The position numbers and the translations under genes were made by a program. Below the pieces are notes generated by a model. The model had not been told where the DNA came from. It saw only the letters and a program-made list of their open reading frames with translations, and made no database searches. This document shows, piece after piece, positions 15,774 to 22,621 of a DNA stretch of 26,741 bases; the first letter of the stretch is position 1; every line of letters starts with the position of its first letter. Source of the stretch: Acidobacteriaceae bacterium (GTDB lineage: Bacteria > Acidobacteriota > Terriglobia > Terriglobales > Acidobacteriaceae); NCBI GenBank assembly GCA_003140785.1, contig PLKY01000130.1:1-26741 (forward strand), given 5' to 3'.

Positions 15774-16244
15774 ATGACTTCAACGATATTGATTGAGAAT
15801 TCCGCACGCGAGTTCATCTCCATAGATGAGCAGAAAATCCGCGAAGTCATCGCGGGCCTTCACCGGGCGCATTTTGCGAAAGACGCCGAGGCAACTGCCG
15901 CACCCTATGCAACCGACGCCACAATCTTCAATCTTGCTCCGCCGCTGGTCCATCATGGCGTTAACGTGCAGGAGAAGCGAGCGTGGTTCGATAGCTGGGA
16001 GACGCCGATCGAGATCGTCCCGCGCGATCTCACAGTCACAGTAAGCGGCGACTTTGCATTCGCTCACTGCTTTCTTCACATGAGCGGGACCAAGAAAGGA
16101 CCTGAGGGCTTCGTCCACTTCTGGATGCGCGAGACCATGTGTTTCGAGCGAATCCGTGGAAGCTGGCGGATCGTGCATGAGCACACCTCGGTGCCGTTCT
16201 ACATGGATGGAAGTCTGCGGCCGGCATTCGATCTCCAACCCTGA
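15774..16244 (+). CDS. SnoaL-like/ketosteroid-isomerase-type protein
   Basis: This 156-residue NTF2-fold protein begins with IDEQKIREVIAGLHRAHFAKDAEA, then YATDATIFNLAPPLVHHG, and ends with a beta sheet containing FAFAHCFLHMSG, WMRETMCFERIRGSWRIVHEHTSVPFYMDG. It is the pattern of the SnoaL_3/calcium-kinase-association-like group, which includes isomerases and proteins of unknown ligand. A strong CAGGAGG precedes the ATG by 6 bases. It lies 109 bases after the GyrI-like stop in the same direction, so it may share the TetR operon or have its own promoter; I see no clear one in the gap. Confidence 0.85.
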   Translation: MTSTILIENSAREFISIDEQKIREVIAGLHRAHFAKDAEATAAPYATDATIFNLAPPLVHHGVNVQEKRAWFDSWETPIEIVPRDLTVTVSGDFAFAHCFLHMSGTKKGPEGFVHFWMRETMCFERIRGSWRIVHEHTSVPFYMDGSLRPAFDLQP

Positions 16245-16297
16245 GTGCCGCGAGCGAGGACGGTGTCTGCGCCCGTTACAATGGCCGGGGAGCAAGA

Positions 16298-17359
16298 ATG
16301 GAAACGAAAGGCCAGTATCCCCATCGCCGCTGGAATCCGCTGCGGCAGGCGTGGGTGATGGTTTCGCCGCATCGTACGCAAAGACCATGGCAAGGGGAAG
16401 TGGGACAAAAGGCTACTCCCTCGGGCGCAGCATACGATCCGGAGTGTTATCTCTGCCCCGGCAACAAGCGTGCAGGCGGGGCAGTGAATCCGTCCTACGA
16501 CTCGATCTTTTCGTTCGTCAATGATTACGCCGCATTGCTGCCCGATCTGCCCGCTGCGGTGACTCCGTCAACGTCGCCCCTACTGGTCGCCGAGCCTGCA
16601 CGCGGACTCTGCAAGGTGCTCTGCTTTCATCCCAACCATAGCCTCACACTGGCGCGCATGACTCAGCCCGAAGTCCGCTGCGTGGTCGATGCGTGGACCA
16701 GCGAATACGAAGCTCTCGCCGCCATCGACTGGATCGAGTACGTGCAGATCTTCGAAAACCGCGGCGCGATGATGGGCGCAAGCAACCCGCATCCCCATGG
16801 CCAGATATGGTCCACCGGATTTGTACCTGACGAACCGGCCGCTGAAACCAAGGCGCAGCGTGAGTTCTTCGATCGCGCCGGCCGCTGTCTCCTCTGCACC
16901 TACCTCGCCACCGAGCGTGCTTCGGGTGAGCGCATTGTGATGGAGAACGATCACTTCGCCGTTCTGGTCCCGTGGTGGGCCGTGTGGCCGTTTGAGGTGC
17001 TGGTGCTGAGCAAGCGGCACCTTAGTGCGTTGCCGGAGTTAACCGGCGTGGAGCGCGACGCGCTTGCCGATGTGCTCATGCGGCTGACCACCCGCTACGA
17101 CAATCTATTTGAGACAAGCTTCCCCTACACAATGGGCTTCCACCAGAGCCCGACAGATGGTGAAGGGAAGTCGGGGACGGTTCATCCGGAATGGCACTTC
17201 CACGCGCACTTTTATCCGCCGCTGTTGCGCTCAGCCACGGTGCGCAAATTCATGGTTGGGTTTGAAATGCTGGGAATGCCGCAGCGCGACATCACGCCGG
17301 AGAGCGCCGCGGAACGGCTGCGCGCTTGTTCAGAGAATCATTTCTGGCCCCGAGATTAG
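16298..17359 (+). CDS. galT: Galactose-1-phosphate uridylyltransferase
   Basis: This Leloir-pathway enzyme swaps UMP between UDP-glucose and galactose-1-phosphate. The 353 residues match the family (E. coli 348). Zinc-site cysteines are C50 and C53 (PECYLCPG), H114 in HPNHSL probably contributes, and the active loop is NPHPHGQIW (163-171) with zinc ligand H165 and nucleophile H167. VPWWAVWPFEVLVLSKRHL and PEWHFHAHFYPPLLRS in the second half are also diagnostic, so it appears fully functional. No galK, galE or galM is adjacent. It starts 53 bases after the SnoaL gene and converges on the methyltransferase, with only 4 bases between the stops. Confidence 0.96.
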   Translation: METKGQYPHRRWNPLRQAWVMVSPHRTQRPWQGEVGQKATPSGAAYDPECYLCPGNKRAGGAVNPSYDSIFSFVNDYAALLPDLPAAVTPSTSPLLVAEPARGLCKVLCFHPNHSLTLARMTQPEVRCVVDAWTSEYEALAAIDWIEYVQIFENRGAMMGASNPHPHGQIWSTGFVPDEPAAETKAQREFFDRAGRCLLCTYLATERASGERIVMENDHFAVLVPWWAVWPFEVLVLSKRHLSALPELTGVERDALADVLMRLTTRYDNLFETSFPYTMGFHQSPTDGEGKSGTVHPEWHFHAHFYPPLLRSATVRKFMVGFEMLGMPQRDITPESAAERLRACSENHFWPRD

Positions 17360-17363
17360 GCTT

Positions 17364-18152
17364 TCACGCTAGCTTCCGCGCCCGAATGTGCAGGAAGAGC
17401 GGCGCGACCAGCGTATCGGCGACCACCGGCTGTGCATCTGCGAGTGCATTGCTGGCCGTGGGCTCGCCGAATTTCTCAATCGATAGGCCTGCGCCGCAGA
17501 TCAGATCGACCCAACTGCTTAGCGTGCGATGAAACATAGGCGCGCGAAACGGCTTGGTGCGCGCGCGTTCATTCGCCGGTACGGTCGAAAACATCCACTC
17601 GTTCATCTGCCCATTCATCGGTTCGAAGTACCGCCCGACCTCGATGCCGCTCACCTTGCCTTGTGCGTCGCGCAGCACACGGCGATGCGGCGGCGAGAAA
17701 CACGGATGAATGATGGAGAACTGAAAGAATCCGCCCGGCTTCAGCACGCGCGCTGCTTCTTTCAACGCAACGCCATGGTCGAGCATGTCCATCAGTGACA
17801 TGAAGGCAGTAGCGAAATCGAACGTGCCGCTGGCGAAGGGAAGGTCCATTCCGTTGGCCACCTGATACAGGATGCCAAGCGGCGCGGCGGTTTCCGTGGC
17901 CTTGGCATGGCGAATAAACGTGGGCGCGACGTCGACGGCCTGCATACGGGCGCCCAGCCTCACCAGCTTGCGCGTCTCGGCTCCCTCCCCACATCCGATG
18001 TCCACGCCGGAAAGGCCGCGCACGTCGGGCAACATGGCCAGGAACGCAGGCGTGTTCAGGGCGTCTCGATAGACGTCATAGCCGGCGCGGACAAAGCGCG
18101 TCCAATTCTCCGCGTTGGCTTCCCAGAATTTGGCGGCCTCGGCCGTTTTCAT
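17364..18152 (-). CDS. Class I SAM-dependent methyltransferase
   Basis: This 262-residue cytoplasmic enzyme has motif I VDIGCGEG (50-57), the acidic end of strand 2 at AVDVAPTFI, a post-motif segment MDLPFASGTFDFATAFMSLMDM, and VLKPGGFFQFSIIHPCF. It belongs to the Methyltransf_11/25 (UbiE-like) group; the substrate cannot be read. The ATG at 18152 follows AGGGAAGACC. The longer open frame to 18293 is rejected because it enters the tRNA-Lys gene. It converges on galT with a 4-base gap, so the two must share or lack a terminator. Confidence 0.88.
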   Translation of the reverse strand: MKTAEAAKFWEANAENWTRFVRAGYDVYRDALNTPAFLAMLPDVRGLSGVDIGCGEGAETRKLVRLGARMQAVDVAPTFIRHAKATETAAPLGILYQVANGMDLPFASGTFDFATAFMSLMDMLDHGVALKEAARVLKPGGFFQFSIIHPCFSPPHRRVLRDAQGKVSGIEVGRYFEPMNGQMNEWMFSTVPANERARTKPFRAPMFHRTLSSWVDLICGAGLSIEKFGEPTASNALADAQPVVADTLVAPLFLHIRARKLA

Positions 18153-18232
18153 GGTCTTCCCTAGATGAAGATACGCCTTCATCTTTGCGCGGCGGTTACG
18201 AAGTGATCTGGCAGGGACAGCGGCTTGGAGTA

Positions 18233-18308
18233 TGGTGAGCTCGCTGGGACTTGAACCCAGGACCCACGCCTTAAAAGGGCGTTGCTCTACCAACTGAGCT
18301 ACGAGCTC
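18233..18308 (-). tRNA. tRNA-Lys (UUU)
   Basis: The 76 bases fold as a full cloverleaf on the minus strand. Acceptor GAGCTCG pairs with CGAGCTC, the D arm is GCTCAGTTGGTAGAGC, the anticodon stem ACGCC/GGCGT holds the loop CTTTTAA, and the T arm is CTGGG-TTCAAGT-CCCAG. The anticodon is UUU (34-36), which reads lysine AAA/AAG. Discriminator A is followed by an encoded CCA. I see no integrase or attachment-site duplication next to it. Confidence 0.97.
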
Positions 18309-18449
18309 TCAGGCCGCTTTCTCCAAGTTACCACAGTGATTGAGATGGTCCCGCAGCCTGTCCGGCGATCTATGTCTTGATTAAGTTGGGCGTGCCACCA
18401 CGGTCTTGAATCCGGGAAATGAAGATTTGAGCCTTCAGCGCATTTCTCT

Positions 18450-18480
18450 GAGAAAAAATTAAAGAACTCAATTTTTTCTC
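18450..18480. promoter_or_regulatory. AT-rich inverted repeat before DUF2089 operon
   Basis: GAGAAAAAATT (18450-18460) and AATTTTTTCTC (18470-18480) are exact reverse complements separated by AAAGAACTC. It directly abuts the -35-like TTGAAA. It could be an operator or a bent upstream element. The T-run in the right arm would also suit a terminator, but no gene on the plus strand ends upstream within 1 kb. Confidence 0.5.
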
Positions 18481-18509
18481 TTGAAATACTTCATAAAATT
18501 TACTATTGT
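18481..18509 (+). promoter_or_regulatory. Candidate promoter of the DUF2089 operon
   Basis: TTGAAA (18481-18486) is followed after 17 bases by TATTGT (18504-18509); TATAGT at 18515 is a second -10 candidate. The stretch is strikingly AT-rich compared with its surroundings and ends about 33 bases before the ATG at 18542. Confidence 0.5.
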
Positions 18510-18541
18510 TCTCCTATAGTTGAAGAAACGGGGTTCCGACC

Positions 18542-18928
18542 ATGGCATCCGACGCGAAACAAGCTTCCGATTGGCAGGATTTGCTCCGGATCGCCCAAGG
18601 CTCCCCAGTAGTTATCGAGCGCGTCCGCATTCCGGAGAAGGGAATCGCCATCGAGGGCGCCTTCACCCTGCCTGAGCTCGCGCGTCTCAGCCTCGAAGAC
18701 CAGGTTTTCATCACCGCCTTCCTGCGCTCCCATGGCTCCATCAAGGAGATGGAGCAGATCTTCGGCGTCAGCTATCCAACCATCAAGGCGCGGCTGCACC
18801 GCATCGCCGGCCTACTCGAGTTTGTCGACACCAACCCGTCTCCTTCGCGCACGGAGGTGCTGGATCGCCTAAAAAACGGCGAGATCACCCCCGCTGACGC
18901 GATCCGCGAACTGGAGGCCCTGAAATGA
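18542..18928 (+). CDS. DUF2089-family helix-turn-helix protein
   Basis: This 128-residue protein matches DUF2089: GAFTLPELARLSLEDQVFI (39-57), then a helix-turn-helix-like core IKEMEQIFGVSYPTIKARLH (67-86), which is the likely DNA-binding part. Residues 106-127 (VLDRLKNGEITPADAIRELEAL) form a short helical hairpin of SHOCT-like type. DUF2089 proteins that I recall carry an N-terminal CxxC zinc ribbon; this one has no cysteine at all. It is the first gene of a four-gene operon and its stop overlaps the next ATG (ATGA at 18925). It is probably the operon's transcription regulator (inference). Confidence 0.85.
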   Translation: MASDAKQASDWQDLLRIAQGSPVVIERVRIPEKGIAIEGAFTLPELARLSLEDQVFITAFLRSHGSIKEMEQIFGVSYPTIKARLHRIAGLLEFVDTNPSPSRTEVLDRLKNGEITPADAIRELEALK

Positions 18929-19185
18929 TCCCAAGCATTGCTGTCGTCCGCATCCATCCTTCGCGCAGCCGAGGATTTGGGCTCTGGCTCCCGCTTTTTC
19001 TGCTCTGGATTCCCGTGATTCTGCTCTCGCCGCTGATCTTGATCATTCTGCTGGTGGTCTGCCTTGGAGTGCAGATCAGCTTCTGGCGCGCGATCGCTGT
19101 CTTCTGGGGCATCCTGTGTAGTTTGCCGGGAACTAACGTGCATATCAGGGCAGACGGAACCCAGGTCCAGGTCCGAATCCTTTAG
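18925..19185 (+). CDS. Small membrane protein of the DUF2089 operon
   Basis: This 86-residue protein has no family that I recognise. Residues about 18-46 (WLPLFLLWIPVILLSPLILI and following LLVVCLGV) are one long or two short membrane helices broken by prolines. A second hydrophobic segment lies at 52-66 (FWRAIAVFWGILCSL). The last 16 residues (VHIRADGTQVQVRIL) are polar beta-like and may be cytoplasmic or periplasmic. Its ATG overlaps the DUF2089 stop, so expression is coupled to the regulator. A role as membrane anchor or anti-factor is possible but unproven. Confidence 0.75.
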   Translation: MIPSIAVVRIHPSRSRGFGLWLPLFLLWIPVILLSPLILIILLVVCLGVQISFWRAIAVFWGILCSLPGTNVHIRADGTQVQVRIL

Positions 19186-19207
19186 TCCGAAATTTGTAGA
19201 GGTACGT

Positions 19208-19480
19208 ATGAACACCGATCGCCAAACCATCTTGTCGCTGGTTGCCATGGGCCGCATCACGCCGCGCGAGGCCGAGCGCCTGCTTGCCGTCTGGCCCGAC
19301 GGGGACGATGCCATTCTGCGGCTTGCTCTCTGTCTCGCCTTCGCGGCCTTGGCGCTGCCCGGATTGAAAGAAATGTTTACCGAAATCACGCATACGCTTG
19401 TGGCGCTGATGCCGACATTGCTGGGAACAGCGCACCACACGCTTGCCTGCGTTACACATTGGTTGGGAGGAATTGTATGA
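19208..19480 (+). CDS. Small protein with SHOCT-like motif and membrane helix
   Basis: This 90-residue protein begins with a soluble helical hairpin, ILSLVAMGRITPREAERLLA (8-27), followed by a hydrophobic stretch (about 36-52, LRLALCLAFAALALPGL) and an amphipathic, weakly hydrophobic tail. ATG 19208 has AGAGG at 19198-19202 and lies 22 bases after the previous stop; a longer open frame upstream overlaps the preceding gene. Its stop overlaps the next ATG (ATGA at 19477). It shares the hairpin motif with the first and last proteins of the operon. Confidence 0.75.
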   Translation: MNTDRQTILSLVAMGRITPREAERLLAVWPDGDDAILRLALCLAFAALALPGLKEMFTEITHTLVALMPTLLGTAHHTLACVTHWLGGIV

Positions 19481-19944
19481 ACGAGAATCGCCGTCAAATT
19501 CTGGAGATGTTGGCCGCGGGAAAGATCACCGCGGATGAGGCCGAGAAACTGCTCGCCGCACTTGAGCCCGATACGAGAACGACCGCGTGTGAATCTTCCG
19601 CTGGGGGCAGCGGTGCAAAGACCGCGGAGTCGAATTCGCACGCAAAGTATTTGCGTGTGCAGGTCGAGGCAGACGAATCGATGACCGGTATGAAGGGTCC
19701 GACAACTGTGAACGTGCGCGTGCCCATGCAGTTGCTGCGCGCGGGGGTGCGTCTGGCGAGCCTCATTCCAAAACAGGCCCACGAGCAATTTGACGAGGCG
19801 ATGAGCCGTCACGGCGTGCCGATCACGCTCTCGCAGATCAAGCCCGAAAATCTCGAGGACCTGATCGACCACCTCGAAGACCTGACCGTCGACGTCGATG
19901 GCAAGGACGGCAACTCGACCAAGGTGCGCGTCTTTTGCGAATGA
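19477..19944 (+). CDS. SHOCT-like domain protein (LiaX/YvlB N-terminal type)
   Basis: This 155-residue soluble protein starts with RRQILEMLAAGKITADEAEK (5-24) and LLAALE, the N-terminal hairpin seen in YvlB/LiaX-like and other bacterial stress proteins. Residues 30-55 are a Ser/Thr/Gly linker. Residues 58-155 form an alpha/beta domain: YLRVQVEADE, TVNVRVPMQLLRAGVRLASL, then acidic helices (PENLEDLIDHLEDL) and a final strand KVRVFCE. ATG 19477 overlaps the upstream stop. The operon ends 25 bases before the convergent kdpD-like gene. Function is unknown; association with envelope stress is inferred from LiaX. Confidence 0.8.
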   Translation: MNENRRQILEMLAAGKITADEAEKLLAALEPDTRTTACESSAGGSGAKTAESNSHAKYLRVQVEADESMTGMKGPTTVNVRVPMQLLRAGVRLASLIPKQAHEQFDEAMSRHGVPITLSQIKPENLEDLIDHLEDLTVDVDGKDGNSTKVRVFCE

Positions 19945-19969
19945 GAATTCTGGCTGCGCAGCTGCCCGC

Positions 19970-21094
19970 TCACATCTTCCGCAACGGCTTGTGCATGGGC
20001 ACAACCTGCACGGTGACATCGCGGATCTGCGATAGGAATTTGTTGAGCACCGAGCCTCGTAGAAGAATATCGAGACGCGACCGCACGGGCTGGCCGAAGA
20101 TTACGTGCGAGATGCTCTCCTGCTGTGCAAACCGGATCAGTGCGTCGGACACATTCTTGTCGGTGAGCACAACCACCTGCGCGCCCAGGTCCCGCGCCAT
20201 CCGCTGATATTCCTCGATCCGTTGATACGCTTCCGGATCACCGTGGCCTTTGTCTTCGTCGGGGCGGGCCACATACACCGCATACCAATTCGTGGCCAGT
20301 CTTCCCGCCACGCGCGCGCCAACGCGAATCAACCGTTCGGTGCCGGGACGCGTGCTGAGGCAGACCATCACTTTGTCGGGAACCGGCGCCTGTTCCAACC
20401 CCTGCGTGCGTCGATAATCGGAGGCGCGTTTGCTCACCTGCTCCGCAGTGGCGCGCAGCGAGAGCTCGCGCAAAAGATTCAGATTTCCCTTGCGGAAGAA
20501 ATTCGCCAGGGACTGCTCGACTTTTTCCGGCGCATAGATTTTGCCCTCGCGCAGCCGCGACCGCAGCTCCTCCACCGTGACATCGACGTTGACCACTTCA
20601 TCGGCGCGCTTGAATAAGTTGTCAGGGACCGTCTCGCGAATAACCGTGTTCGCGGACCGATTGACTGCGTCGTTCAATGTCTCAAGGTGCTGGATATTGA
20701 CGGCGGTCATCACGTTGATGCCGGCGTCGAGCAACTCCAGAACATCTTCGTAACGCTTGCGGTTCCTGCTTCCCGGCACATTGGTGTGCGCCAGTTCATC
20801 CACAATCACCGTGTCGGGATGGCGGGCGAGAATCGCGTCCACATCCATCTCTTTCAGGTCGACACCGCGATAGGGAATCACGCGCTGCGGCACAATCTCG
20901 AGATCGCGAATCTGTTCCGCGGTCTCTTTACGCCCGTGGGATTCCACCAGCCCGATCACCACATCCACGCCTTGTTTGCGCTTCAGCAGTGCGTCATTCA
21001 GCATGTGATAGGTTTTGCCCACGCCAGGCGCGGCCCCGAGATACACACGGAGTTTGGCTGGTTCCTGCTGCCGCTCGAGCACAATTTCTGACAT
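19970..21094 (-). CDS. Stand-alone KdpD N-terminal sensor half (KdpD + USP domains)
   Basis: This 374-residue cytoplasmic protein equals the N-terminal third of KdpD (E. coli KdpD is 894 residues). Walker A is GAAPGVGKT (20-28), the Walker B-like segment is TVIVDELAHTNVPGSRNRKR (95-114), and MTAVNIQHLETLND (129-142) follows; these are hallmark KdpD motifs. Residues about 240-372 are a universal-stress-protein domain. The DUF4118 membrane segment, HisKA and ATPase domains are missing, so it is a split form, not a frameshift: the gene ends cleanly. In KdpD this region senses K+/ATP and cyclic-di-AMP in some bacteria. It starts 5 bases after the kinase-like gene, in one operon; kdpFABC and kdpE are not in the window. 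Confidence 0.93.
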   Translation of the reverse strand: MSEIVLERQQEPAKLRVYLGAAPGVGKTYHMLNDALLKRKQGVDVVIGLVESHGRKETAEQIRDLEIVPQRVIPYRGVDLKEMDVDAILARHPDTVIVDELAHTNVPGSRNRKRYEDVLELLDAGINVMTAVNIQHLETLNDAVNRSANTVIRETVPDNLFKRADEVVNVDVTVEELRSRLREGKIYAPEKVEQSLANFFRKGNLNLLRELSLRATAEQVSKRASDYRRTQGLEQAPVPDKVMVCLSTRPGTERLIRVGARVAGRLATNWYAVYVARPDEDKGHGDPEAYQRIEEYQRMARDLGAQVVVLTDKNVSDALIRFAQQESISHVIFGQPVRSRLDILLRGSVLNKFLSQIRDVTVQVVPMHKPLRKM

Positions 21095-21099
21095 AGGCC

Positions 21100-22506
21100 C
21101 TAGCCCACCTCAACCGGATGCTGCACCGTTTCCACTACGGCCACGGGAAGCGTGAAACGAAATGTCGTACCATTCCCCAAGCGGCTTTCTACCGCGATCT
21201 GTCCGCCGAGCGACTCGACAAGGCGGCGCACGAGCGCGAGCCCAAGGCCCGTTCCCGAGTCGGAAAAGGCATTGAAACGGTCAAAGAGCTTGCCCAGGCG
21301 GTCGGCTTCGATACCGCGGCCGGTGTCGCGTACGGTGAATTGCACGAAGCTCTTGATCTCTTCCGCCGCGAGAAGGATTTCGCCCTCCGGAGGCGTATAG
21401 CGGAGAGCATTGGACATCAGGTTGTCAAAAATGGAACGGACGGCCCGCCGATCCGCCTGCACAAAAGAGAGATCCGCGAAGGCACGTACTTCGACACGAA
21501 TGCGCTTTTCCGAGGCTTCTTCGCAAAAACGGTCGCGGGCCTCGTTGAGCAAGGGCAGGGGACGCAGACGATCGAGGTGAAGCTCGCGCTTTCCGGTGTC
21601 CAGCTCGGCTACTTCAATCAGGTCCGCCATCAAGTCGTTCAGCTTCTCTGATTCGTTGCTCGCAGCGGCCACCAGCTCGGCCTGGAGCAGTTCCAGAGGG
21701 CCGCCGAAGCCCTGGCCCAGCGCATAAAGACCGCGACGCAATTGCAGAAGCGGGTCACGCAGTTTGCGGCTGGCAATGGCGATGAACTGCGTTTTGAAGC
21801 GATCCGTATCCTGCAAGCTGGTGACGTCTTCGAGCGTCGTGACGGTGCCGAGAAGACGGCCTTCGGAGTCGCGCATCGGCATTGTGCGCAAGCGATAGCT
21901 CCGCGCCTGCTTGCCAATGCGCATGGGCAGCAGAGCCGCGTCGCCTTCAGCAGCTACTGGCTTCTGCAGCGACACGGCATCGCGAATGGCGCTTAGAATC
22001 TTTTCGCCACCTGGAGTCGTCGTAAGCGCCATGCGATCGGCAGCCGCTTCACCCAGGATCTCTGCGGCGGCCTGGTTCACTTTCAGCACGTGCCCCTTGG
22101 CGTCAGTCACAATGATTGGCTCGAAGATGGATTGCAGTACGGCGTCGGAAAGCTGAAACTCCATCTGTTTCCGTCCGGCCTCGCTATCACGCAGGTCGCG
22201 GAGGCGCACCGCAATGCGATTCAACTCGCTGGCAATCACACCGAAGTCGTCACGGCTATTCCATTCGACCCGGTGCTCCAGGTTGCCTTGAGCAATGCTC
22301 TTCGCATCCCGAGACAGCATGTGAATCGGCCGCAGCACCAGGAAAATGGTCCCTGCGCAGGTCAACAGCGAAACAGCTGCGAAAGCGAGGCTGAGCCTTC
22401 CCAGGCCGGCGCCGCTGAGCGCGTGGCGCGCGGCGATGGCAAGACCCACGGTGAAAGCGGAGAGCAGAACGCAGCCGAGAATCAGACGCTGGCTTAGATT
22501 CAGCAT
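21100..22506 (-). CDS. Histidine-kinase-like protein lacking the phospho-acceptor His
   Basis: This 468-residue inner-membrane protein has two membrane helices (about 6-28 and 38-58) with a very short periplasmic loop. A HAMP domain (about 59-110), a PAS domain (about 118-230), a HisKA-like dimerisation helix (235-300) and an HATPase_c domain (about 345-455) follow. The H-box reads FIAIASRKLRDPL: Arg247 (codon CGC, 21768-21766) replaces His, and K248 replaces Glu. The N box NLMSNALRYTPP, G1 DTGRGIE and G2 GTGLGLALV look intact. It should bind ATP but cannot autophosphorylate in the usual way. It precedes the KdpD-like half by 5 bases, so the two probably act together. Confidence 0.92.
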   Translation of the reverse strand: MLNLSQRLILGCVLLSAFTVGLAIAARHALSGAGLGRLSLAFAAVSLLTCAGTIFLVLRPIHMLSRDAKSIAQGNLEHRVEWNSRDDFGVIASELNRIAVRLRDLRDSEAGRKQMEFQLSDAVLQSIFEPIIVTDAKGHVLKVNQAAAEILGEAAADRMALTTTPGGEKILSAIRDAVSLQKPVAAEGDAALLPMRIGKQARSYRLRTMPMRDSEGRLLGTVTTLEDVTSLQDTDRFKTQFIAIASRKLRDPLLQLRRGLYALGQGFGGPLELLQAELVAAASNESEKLNDLMADLIEVAELDTGKRELHLDRLRPLPLLNEARDRFCEEASEKRIRVEVRAFADLSFVQADRRAVRSIFDNLMSNALRYTPPEGEILLAAEEIKSFVQFTVRDTGRGIEADRLGKLFDRFNAFSDSGTGLGLALVRRLVESLGGQIAVESRLGNGTTFRFTLPVAVVETVQHPVEVG

Positions 22507-22621
22507 GAACCGGGCTCCGGGCCGGAATCGTTGCTCACTTCATAATGGCGGAAACACCCTCATCGAGCAAAATCCCCGCATCGCTCTTGCCGAACCGCCC
22601 TCAGAACGATCAAGGCGACGG

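Noticed and set aside
18153..18293. Upstream extension of the methyltransferase frame
   Set aside because: It runs into the tRNA-Lys gene, and the ATG at 18152 has a good ribosome binding site just before the conserved domain.
18233..18308. tRNA-Lys as an integration site of a mobile island
   Set aside because: I see no integrase gene and no repeat of the tRNA 3' end elsewhere in the window.
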